Shown here piece after piece: positions 57,801 through 64,000 of a stretch of 64,000 nucleotides of DNA. This stretch comes from Hormiphora californensis (lineage: Eukaryota > Ctenophora > Tentaculata > Cydippida > Pleurobrachiidae), in the NCBI GenBank assembly GCA_020137815.1, contig CM035353.1, positions 872,501 through 936,500 on the forward strand. The letters are read 5' to 3'. Under the pieces are notes generated by a model. The model did no database searches, had not been told where the DNA came from, and saw nothing but the letters and a program-made list of their open reading frames with translations. The position numbers and the translations under genes are program-made. The stretch's first letter is position 1, and the number at the start of each line of letters is the position of its first letter.

Positions 57801-60110
57801 ATCTTGGTCAGGGAGTGAAGTATGTACTCTAGGGAGTGAAGTATGTACTCTAGAGGGGGTTCCTAAATTTTCATCTTTAGGAATCTTGGTGGTGTTTCCT
57901 ATAAACCAGAGAGACCCGACTGTTGAAAACAGACAGAGTTCAATCATAATAAGGAACATTTTCCTGTAGAAATTGTAACGATTAAAATTATAGTAAACAT
58001 TAGGATAATAAAAACAATAAAAGCAGCACTTAGTGCAATTGTATACACGCTCATACCATTTGAATTGTTCATACTTTATACGGAACACAGTGTCAGGCGA
58101 CTCAACATACCATGTAGGGGTTACTAGAATAAAAACTAAATATATATCTACACGGCAACCAGAGGCCAGAGCGGTTCACCATTGGCTAGAAAAAGCTAGA
58201 AAAAGCTAAAAAAAAAGCTAGAAAAAGCTAAAAAAAGCTAAAAAAAGGCCATCGACCAAAATCAGGGTACCGTTAGCTTTTTTAGGGCTAGACCCCCAGT
58301 CTTTACACTTTCCAGTTTCCAAAATTTACCACATTGTGGTACCACACGCATCCATATTTTTCTCTTTCCAACGCTCCTGGACTGGAGCACGACATAAATT
58401 AAGTATTTAGCCATATATATATATATATATATTGTATATACATAATATGTATATACAATGTATATACATATTATGTATATACAATATATATATATATATG
58501 GCTAAATACTTAATTTATGTCGTGCTCCAGTCCAGGAGCGTTGGAAAGAGAAAAATAAGACCTTCCCAACGGCTCCAAAACAAATTCTCTTGCCGAGAAC
58601 CGCAGAGATATGGGCTGCGAAACGCAAACAACAGAGTGCAGAGTGGCTTCACCAATACTAGTGCTGAAAATGTATCAATAAACCCCCTATTTCGAAAACC
58701 AAAACACACGACAAAATATGCTCAAAATTCATGAAAAGTCGAATGACTACGGTAAACGAAAAGTTCAAGATATCTCGTAACTCTGCAGTCTGCTAAGTTG
58801 AGAAAACACGGAAACCTAGGTACGTGGGTTGACTGCATGCAGAAATTTCATTTTAAAGGGATAATCTCAATGCTTTGAAAATAATAATAGTTTATAAATC
58901 TATTGTGAGTTTAAGATTTAACAAACACAAAGGAGTGATCTTTTCTACAAAATGACACCTCAATTCAAAGACCTAGGTCTCTTCAACATTAAATGCTTTT
59001 TTGTGCGTTTTTGACGTCGTGGACAACGCCCCGGGCAGTGTCGCACAGGCGACCTATTATATATTATGGTCATTATTTTTTTAACTTGTGCAACTACCAA
59101 ATTTTTTAAAATGATCATAGCAAATTAGCTGCGGCTACCGGAAATTTACTCAGCACCTCAAAAATTCAAGTAGTGTTGAAAGTTTACTTTGGTGAAAAAC
59201 TGAAGTCTCTAGTATAGCTCACTCCAGTGAGGTGCTATATCATTTCTACGCCATGAGGTGCTATCGTGAAGTGCCCCCGATTTGTAGAAATCTCCTCAGA
59301 TTTGCAAAGACGGTTTCTCCAGGGAAAAATACAGTGCTGTATAACAGGTAGGCGAAGTATGAGATATTTGAAGAGTATCTTATGGCTGATTGAATGATTG
59401 CAAGGCTCACTGAACACTCAGACAGTGGATCGTGAGTAAAGGGACAGGAGACCCTCAGCTACCACGTACAAGTGGTGGTTTCCCGTAGCATGCTAGGTCG
59501 TGTTAAAGTTTCACCAGGACGCCGTGATCAGTGAAGAAATTAGCCTATTGCAAATTATTTCCAGTCACAGTGAAGAAATTAGCCTATTGCAAATTATTTC
59601 CAGGCACAGCTGTTTGATATCATACTAGAGGCTAGAGCGTGAATATCATGTTGATGCGATTTCAACACGGCACACGCATTATAACATCGAAAGTTCGGTG
59701 GAGAGGACCCAGTGTTATATGTACATGGACGAGCTTGGTTACACAGAAAATCTAAATTAGAATTATTATTACATCTATACTACCTGACTGTTTTCTTTCC
59801 TTTTCCAGAAAATAGTTGGAGATTATGGTACGATACGGGCTCCCCGTCCAGTGACTTCACTCTACAGGTTTTAGTCTTCCCTGAAAAGAACAATTATTAT
59901 AAAGTTAATCATGAGCACGCTTATTATATTAACTTGATAAAATTAAAAAACTAAAGGAGTTATTGCACTGTGACAGTTATTAAACTTACCCATCTTTTCA
60001 TTCGACGTGGAAGACTTCTTATCTCCATGACCATGTTGCTTCTGCTTGGCTTCATTTACTGTCACAAATATAGTCAATACCAACGCGAGGAGCAAAATAA
60101 ATCGACACAT
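48839..60110 (-). CDS. secreted C-type lectin domain protein with Thr-rich stalk (exons straddle a 9.3-kb intron)
   Basis: Exons 60110-59990, 59880-59784, 50466-50369, 50291-50124, 49996-49873 and 48972-48839 join in phase. Exon 1 is a signal peptide (MCRFILLLALVLTIFVTVNE). Exons 2-3 form a small two-cysteine module (KTCRVKSLDGEPVSYHNL; STKRYLCSPKGKWIKT). Exons 4-6 form the lectin domain: AFKNCEEQGAQVIEI, IGLVKNGRKWIWQTGKAVDY, SKWKKRNP and GPYICEL, with the usual Cys, Trp and last-Cys landmarks. The EPN/QPD plus WND calcium and sugar motifs are not evident, so binding may be non-canonical. A Thr/Pro stalk follows, and the 3' end lies beyond 48839. The 50467-59783 intron holds a 7TM receptor gene. 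Linking exons 1-2 to 3-6 rests on phase and strand. Confidence 0.65.
49074..49654. mobile_element. 581-bp hAT-like MITE with 8-bp duplication
   Basis: AACTGGAT flanks both ends (49066-49073 and 49655-49662). Ends GGTGGGCGGACTCTAGTGCTA and inverse. The interior repeats tagataaagagtccg in both directions and includes CCCTAA-type triplets (49310-49350). It sits in the last recognised intron of the lectin gene; a fragment of the family is at 8905-8965. Confidence 0.8.
50926..51012 (+). repeat. dispersed repeat, inverted relative to 59450-59533
   Basis: gcatgctacgggaaaccacc and flanks recur reversed at 59450-59533, on the other side of the 7TM gene, both within the large lectin intron. Confidence 0.65.
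51208..51540. repeat. 126-bp tandem repeat, about 2.7 copies
   Basis: acaccactttcctcaaaaaa starts at 51211, 51337 and 51463, exactly 126 bp apart, with very low divergence. Confidence 0.9.
51657..52206 (+). mobile_element. Arg-rich ORF fragment ending in a Helitron 3' end
   Basis: From 51762 the frame reads MSSSSTPSAIRQRLSRSRRT, then EQAREYDRLRQRAQES and VEYRNLRIGYIAA, and stops at 52034. After a frame change it continues to the terminus TTCGCCCGTAGGGCGAG...CTAG at 52206, then T. Arg-rich starts of this type occur in Helitron Rep proteins, but the match is weak. Confidence 0.45.
52207..53424. other. unassigned sequence, G-rich at 52230-52330 and 52555-52680
   Basis: The G/A-rich tracts look repeat-derived (short units gggggccgagggg). 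No gene seen. Confidence 0.4.
53425..53662 (-). pseudogene. displaced original C-terminal tail of the LDLa 7TM receptor
   Basis: After the left target duplication the minus strand stays in the receptor's frame for 78 codons to TGA (53427-53425): EEPDQITVNRSHQENTADSK, then CRFKMKCPSCSDIM, and ends SSRRRNVSI. This hydrophilic, Ser/Thr- and acid-rich segment with a Cys-x-x-Cys pair suits a cytoplasmic tail. Removing the 53671-54696 element and one duplication joins it in frame to receptor residue 1131. Confidence 0.75.
53671..54696. mobile_element. 1026-bp hAT-like element inserted in the receptor coding sequence
   Basis: GGTACGTC flanks it at 53663-53670 and 54697-54704. The ends are G-runs (GGGGGGGTACCAACC at left; GGGGGGGTATCAACC read inward from the right), and the arms share TTTTTTTGTA repeats, a TACGGTCCGTAC palindrome and gggaacttcttt. 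There is no transposase. It contains a tRNA-like sequence at 54176-54247. Confidence 0.85.
54176..54247 (+). tRNA. tRNA-Val(GAC)-like sequence, probably pseudogene or SINE head
   Basis: The A box (TGGTGTAGTGGTT), B box (GGTTCGAAACT) and overall length fit tRNA-Val, with GAC at the anticodon position and TTTTTTT after. The anticodon and acceptor stems pair poorly, and the sequence lies inside a transposon, so it is unlikely to act in translation. Confidence 0.45.
54492..58088 (-). CDS. LDLa-repeat seven-transmembrane receptor, intronless, transposon-derived C-terminus
   Basis: 1198-residue ORF. The likely start is Met44 (57959), which begins a signal peptide (MFLIMIELCLFSTVGSLWF). A long cysteine-rich, N-glycosylated ectodomain follows, with LDLa modules at about 395-436, 668-699 and 704-731 (CDLVDDCGDRSDE, CDGITDCKDFSDE) and a degenerate one at 446-481. 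Seven helices span about 741-1095. TM6 has FCCWLPF; TM7 has NSVLNPLLYS, the NPxxY motif. The long second loop has FYGNDPVC, like the LGR/relaxin-receptor group, but no leucine-rich repeats are seen. From residue 1132 the sequence is read from an inserted element (Lys/Thr-rich KKYKKIQKNTKK), replacing the native tail. The gene lies in the same-strand intron of the lectin gene. Confidence 0.85.
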   Translation of the reverse strand: MFRIKYEQFKWYERVYNCTKCCFYCFYYPNVYYNFNRYNFYRKMFLIMIELCLFSTVGSLWFIGNTTKIPKDENLGTPSRVHTSLPRVHTSLPDQDAYNDGKLCPIADNRGFLARICNEEDYRNRRIGIFQCVTSPNVTYTKRGVFDIRTRLLTTEYSVRCPNDDAMYQACGGAEKGRFIGVSHVEMFDQPPVCGVVCFDGFRGNLIQKDDQVCRGITVGTMLYPITLQDGSIVQVTLKLGGVCDGICDEIWIGNATTPDPSLTCVEERDCGGGIIYGSVSKDRVFMPFQGMPKEGTTPPWDQDAPLCKATSFRYIAHGSNFPLYNGSRCFLTINGRNENEFSRSRSTYCILTGMDQTNCTDSAKVGGSCLVSGYPSTISIYVICDDNDHNTIQLCDDGIELKCIRVGRHCFIHKHKLCDGTEDCAGGMDESKIWCGPGKLTNHTCQRRFGKIFRVPVDWIQDGVVDCENGVDEKDDWEMCGNGTTLRIKVDTSPCSNVFLCHGNRSEFLETSTICSSTHTCDKRACQSARRTVNVKKVLFRSLTAKTFGKEYLVGNVCNKGLSSVLLHMEEVCYLRKFNHSFHQFFGKNLTTALATLSRKQNCRFFYGEAYVFHSCTGQCTNAACPLTRPVLHNSCPNLQIAVYSLNIKLNVVTSVFRQKTAFHNNVFVCKNRKCILFERVCDLVDDCGDRSDEDAGCDNNFQCTDNSSFLPLSQKCDGITDCKDFSDECNSSCSRKAIEHHAIAVIAFIMGVLGLLIGLTAFVKTSLQKLPEKSGAFVNQIFVLAISFGDLLTPCYLLFLTVLHWTNYTDFCAKRLEWMSGRSCNFIGVLNTVGATISSLAMASISVYRLYGTRRALNYRGSSDVTKELRQKVSVCLMSIVLIALAFAVVPLLGGLEDWFVNGLVFPRDIALFLGTVDKAKFLQIVYGYYGARYTERSRREAAISWSTIRGITAEMFSADYGAVSAKKVSFYGNDPVCMFKFFVLSDDPQVVFVWFYISLHFLCFACVAVCHILILVLSIEAAVPGTNRSKNSRLGRKVTLVCVTDFCCWLPFLICCALHTAEVVDMSPWYQVFSLNILPINSVLNPLLYSDVLTKVCDEVRPVVGRISAPLNSWRSIFAVLHGVPDVPGGYQPFLCTDVRKKQAIFFCTVRTKNTKKYKKIQKNTKKFTAVGNFFGAFYRSLEALEVLLLAFKGL
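58089..58354. repeat. AAAAAGCTA short repeats and unassigned sequence
   Basis: Repeats of gctagaaaaagctaaaaaa lie at about 58182-58245, just upstream of the receptor. No promoter motif could be assigned. Confidence 0.5.
58355..58557. repeat. 203-bp near-perfect palindrome with (TA)n centre
   Basis: Arms of about 95-100 bp (tatttttctctttccaacgc... and inverse) meet at an alternating TA/GTATATAC centre near 58456. Confidence 0.9.
58558..59449. other. unassigned sequence within the large lectin intron
   Basis: No gene recognised; short frames only. Confidence 0.4.
59450..59605 (-). repeat. inverted copy of the 50926 repeat plus a 36-bp direct repeat
   Basis: 59450-59533 is the reverse of 50926-51012. 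It is followed by two direct copies of cagtgaagaaattagcctat with trailing bases (to 59605). Confidence 0.7.
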
Positions 60111-60317
60111 GGCAAATGTTAATACTGATTAAAGCAGAGCTGTTATGAACAGCTTTTTATTTTTGTTTTGTCTATCACTACGCTTATCATATATCTGCGT
60201 TGACTTGTTATTAATGATGGCACGCGTCATCTTTAATAACAAGTCAAGAGTTTAAAACTTGCACACTGGTTGTTGATCATCACGTCATCCAGAGCCAGTT
60301 CACGACCATCTTACTAT

Positions 60318-61414
60318 GGCAGGTGAGTAGAACTTCGCTCCTAATAAAAGGCTGCAATAAAAGGCTGCATTAAAAGGCTGCATTAAAAGGCTGCATTAAA
60401 AGGCTGCAATAAAAGGCTGCAATAAAAGGCTGCATTAAACGTATCCAACTGGACTAAAGCAGGAGATAGACCGAATCGTCCTCCCCTAATAGTGTTTCGT
60501 TTCACGTATCGGTTTCTACCATAAGCGCGGCGGTAGAGAGACCGAATCACCCTCTCCTAATTATAGTGATTCTTGCCATCTATCCAACTAAACCATGGGC
60601 GGTAGATAGACGGAGATAGAGAGTTAGAGAGGTGAGAGTGAGAGATCCGAATCATGAACGACTAATCAAGTATTGTATCACGTTTCATGATATCCTCTAA
60701 TTAATTAAATGAAAGGCGGTTACCTATAATTTGACCTAATCGGTACCAATACGTTCATGATTTTCTACCGTTATTTGCCAATAGTCTGTATGTACAAAAT
60801 TCAGTAGAGCGGAATCACACATAATACTATGATAGGTGAACCAAGTGGTTGGGTGGTTCACCTGTCATTGTGCTACACGCTCATTGCTCAATCAATAGAT
60901 CTACCCTACCTCATTATACCAACACTCTCAGTAGTTACTGACTACCTCTACTGAATCGTGGAATGTGGATCGATACGGAAAGACTAATGGAGAATACATA
61001 GCGGTAGAGAATCACGTATCGGGACCGATGAGGTCTCATCGTCAATTGGTAACCGCTTTTCATTAGAGGATACCATGGTACGTGATACCATGATACCGTG
61101 ATTCTGATTTTTCACTCTCTCAGTTCTCACTCGTACTCGCTCTCTATCTCGGTCTCTCTATCGCTATATATGGTCTAGTTGGATACCTGACACGAATCAC
61201 TATAATTAGGGGAGGGTGATTCGGTCTCTCTACAGCCGATACGTGATACGAAACACTATTAGCCATTAGGGAAGGACGATTCGGTCTATCCCCCGCTTTA
61301 GTCTGGTTGGATACGTGATCCCTTGCAGCCTTTTATTGCAGCCTTTTATTGCAGCCTTTTATTGCAGCCTTTTATTGCAGCCTTTTATTAGGAGCGAAGT
61401 TCTACTCACCTGCC
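60318..61414. mobile_element. 1.1-kb hAT-like foldback element, 8-bp duplication
   Basis: CTTACTAT flanks it (60310-60317 and 61415-61422). Ends GGCAGGTGAGTAGAACTTCG and inverse. Each arm then has a short tandem array (taaaaggctgcaa, seven to eight units at left, five or so at right). Further inverted blocks (ccgaatcacc...ggtgattcgg) extend the arms to several hundred bp. It sits about 200 bp upstream of the lectin signal-peptide exon. Confidence 0.85.
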
Positions 61415-61422
61415 CTTACTAT

Positions 61423-62040
61423 ATTAAATGCAGATCCGTCCATTTGGATCACATGTCACACATATATTCCTTTGGAGGTCGGATGTCATCCCACTCATTC
61501 GGATCGGATCGGATCGGATCACATTATAGGGATCTGAATTCTGATCCCATACCACAAATGTCAACAGCCCCCTACCACATAGAGGTAGAACACAGTGCTC
61601 AGCTACAGTAACCGAGTGACAGAGAAGGGGAGAGACATCAAAGAGGCCAGAGGTAGAGATAGAGCACGGGGAAAGGGAATGGAGTTTCCTCTAGATTTGT
61701 TCCCTTTTATGTTCCCTTCTGCGTGTCCTTCACTCTTTTGGGGGTTGCCACATTCCATGATATTAATATAATATAAGCACTGATCCGTAGTTATCCACAG
61801 TGTAGGCAGCTCTTTCAATTCAAACTCCCATGACTGATGACAATCTGTAAAAGATTTTGGGACGTGGAAAACTAGGAGGCCCAGGAGCAAAGCACCACCC
61901 CCGGCGTCCCGCGAGCAGGCCAAGGGCGCAACCATCTGACTTGGCAAATTTGCGCCACACGATCCGTAAAAAAGGCATATCAATTATCAACTGGTGACAG
62001 GACTGTCTTGACAGATGACAGCAAGGGACTGTCATGAGAG
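61423..62040. other. unassigned; one minus-strand ORF
   Basis: The minus frame 61983-61603 contains WEFELKELPTLWITTDQC after an ag acceptor-like site near 61848. It has no recognisable domain and could be an exon of an unknown gene. Confidence 0.2.
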
Positions 62041-62560
62041 CCCCGTTACGATATGGGTGTTTGCTGGCCTATTTTCAGATGTGCGCTGCCAAAAAACTAA
62101 AAAGTACCCTGCGCTAAAATGGCTCTAACCACCAAACCACTCAACCGTTTATCTGATAGGAAATGTCAAGCCCTATCTCAAACCCCAACCCTAACCCTAA
62201 CCCCACTTTAGCTGACAAGTGACAGTAAACACCCGGATTTTTGGCAAACGTTGCAGCGTAGGATAAGGCAGGGCTTTTCAACCCGGATTTTAAACGTTGG
62301 CCCTGTCACTAGGGCGCCGTTACGATCTGGGTGTTTGGTGGGCTGTTTACAGGTGCGTGCTGCCAAAAAAGTTGATACACTAAAATCGCTCCAACCGCCA
62401 AACCACTAAACCGATTTCGCTAAAAATAATTCAAAGTTTATCTGGTAGGAAATGTCAAGGCCTAACCCCAACCCAAACCCCAACCCTTCTTTAGCCTTAA
62501 CCCTGAAAAACCGTCAGCACTCTCGAAACACCCAGATTTTAACGCTGGCCCAGGGCCCTG
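62041..62560. repeat. diverged direct repeats with CCCTAA-like motifs
   Basis: A unit of about 280 bp (ccgttacgatatgggtgttt ... ggaaatgtcaag) occurs at 62047-62170 and again at 62327-62460, each followed by aaccccaaccctaaccctaa-like sequence. A degenerate telomere-like element is possible. Confidence 0.6.
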
Positions 62561-63442
62561 TCATGTTTTTTATTCACTAACCCCAACACCGATTGGCATC
62601 ACTTTCCAAGTTTCCAACAGCCGAAGAGAAGCTGCCGAAGAGAAAGGGGTAACCGTATGAAGAGTTAATCGCGATGAGTCTCATTCACATTGGCCCTGTC
62701 ATGTGACTTTTCTTTTGGTAATCAAATAAATTACAATAAATTACCCACACACCCTCAATATACTCATTCTCCCTCTCTCTGCTCACGTATCTCGAAAGTC
62801 AACATCTTCCACTCTGACTGGGATCACACGTCTCTTGGTGCCCCTAAGCGCAACAAATGTTGATCTCAATAATTTGGTAATTAAAAAAAAGTCATGTGAC
62901 AGTCCTGACCGCGGGAAAAATAAACAAAATTAAAGATGAGGCGCGCAGCGCGGCGTTTAATAATAATCCGCGTTATGTTATTTGCGCGTTTCGCGCGAGA
63001 TCTTTCATCCAAAGTGAGTCGCGCGTTCCATACCGTACCATGAACAGAAGTCAATTTACGGACATTCTGGAATCACCTGTTCCTTCTCCACGACTCTCTG
63101 AATAGCAATGACCAATCTTCTGGGTAACTTCATCATTGATCATTGAACATGAAGTTACCCAGAACATTCCTACATTAACTGGATATTGAGATTTTTTCAG
63201 GGTCCTTGTATCCGAAGTGCAGGCTACAGCTGCCCCCCATTCTGGGGGCCCCAGATTGAAACTTTTTTCCGACCTGTGCCTTATCTGGGTATATATACCC
63301 GGTATACAAAGTACAAACATCATAATTTGGTCTGTTTTTGAAACTCAATCAGTGTTATTGTCATAATAAAGATCATAGTGATAAACTATATTGTGTCAAA
63401 AATATACAACATGTGGAAAATATATATATTATGTATATACAT
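62561..63442. other. unassigned sequence
   Basis: No gene recognised. 63111-63165 contains an inverted pair (ttctgggtaacttcat and its inverse). Confidence 0.4.
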
Positions 63443-63523
63443 TCGGACCCCGATTTACCGGGATGCTCGGGGGGAAAGGGTTTCGCCCGGTAAATCGGGG
63501 TTCCTGGTAAATCGGGGTCCGAC
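63443..63523. repeat. short inverted repeat (accccgatttacc family)
   Basis: GGACCCCGATTTACC and its inverse lie about 80 bp apart. A relative occurs at 33380-33425 (caccccgatttcccggtaaa) in PRDM9-like copy 1. Probably a MITE remnant. Confidence 0.55.
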
Positions 63524-63840
63524 TGCAGCATGAAAATCAACAATACAAGCTATTTCTCAACTATCAATATGGTTGTGTGTATTTCTCAACTATAATAATT
63601 ATTCACGTCCCTATTTCTCTTGTACGCTATCTCCTTCTCCTGGAATGCTATCTAAACAAAATAACAACAATTTCAATTAACCAGCATCTCTATCTCCCTG
63701 TCTATCTAATTGGACAACCCACTCCGAGCAATATTTAGACCTTTAAAACATGTATCATTCTAATTAATTCTTTTTCTCTCATTTTTCCATCAATCATCAA
63801 TCGGTCACACAATCTCATGCCATAAAAATCTTCTTATTAG

Positions 63841-63910
63841 CTCCCTCCTCTCAAAGCAGGAACACACATATAAGTCATTGCATCTGTGTTCCTGCTTCGA
63901 GAGGAGGGAG
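63841..63910. repeat. 70-nt hairpin with about 27-bp stem
   Basis: ctccctcctctcaaagcagg plus aacaca pairs with tgtgttcctgcttcgagagg plus agggag, with one mismatch, around a loop of about 17 nt. Pre-miRNA-sized, but equally a small foldback element. Confidence 0.6.
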
Positions 63911-64000
63911 GTTCTCACTACCACACTGTTATACACCAGTTCTAATATCGATAGTGCTGATTTTTGAACGGTCCACCCCGGTTCTTCTGGATGAAAGATG

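Overview
This is a eukaryotic, almost certainly metazoan, genomic window. Several genes can be rebuilt from GT-AG exons with matching phases. The receptor and chromatin-gene architectures are animal (LDLa plus 7TM, C-type lectin, SAM, KRAB-like plus SET plus C2H2). Transposon relics and simple repeats fill most of the rest. The mix of intronless orphan 7TM receptors, RLE-type retroelements with a PHD finger, Penelope-like GIY-YIG relics and Helitron ends suits an early-branching invertebrate such as a sponge or cnidarian. That placement is inference only.

Layout. 1-9 kb: two exons of a SAM-domain gene, one possible first exon, and exceptionally dense (CT)n/(GA)n arrays. 9.3-14.9 kb: a complete five-exon gene for a 197-residue secreted, probably GPI-anchored, cysteine-rich protein; its first intron holds a CACACCT satellite split by a frameshifted LINE. 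16.5-17.5 kb: an intronless rhodopsin-like 7TM receptor. 17.8-21.5 kb: an element with 78-bp terminal inverted repeats, TA flanks and a 181-bp hairpin, carrying one intact 1100-codon ORF (PHD finger, reverse transcriptase, restriction-like endonuclease). 21.8-35.5 kb: three tandem minus-strand copies of a PRDM9-like gene (KRAB-like, zinc knuckle, PR/SET, C2H2 fingers), two of them truncated, with the copy at 25.9-35.5 kb split by several dateable transposon insertions. 36.8-48.1 kb: Penelope-like and Helitron relics, a 14-bp minisatellite, a frameshifted SV2/SVOP-like transporter pseudogene and many foldback elements. 48.8-60.1 kb: a minus-strand C-type lectin gene whose exons appear to straddle a 9.3-kb intron that contains an intronless LDLa 7TM receptor of about 1200 residues on the same strand. 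That receptor's C-terminal tail has been displaced by a 1026-bp element with an 8-bp target duplication; the displaced original tail still lies beyond the element. 60.3-64 kb: a 1.1-kb hAT-like foldback and smaller repeats.

The best leads are the PRDM9-like tandem array with its internal empty-site comparisons, the receptor with the transposon-replaced tail nested in the lectin intron, and the reverse transcriptase ORF bounded by DNA-transposon-like inverted repeats. Coordinates were read by eye and can be off by a base or two at splice sites and repeat ends.
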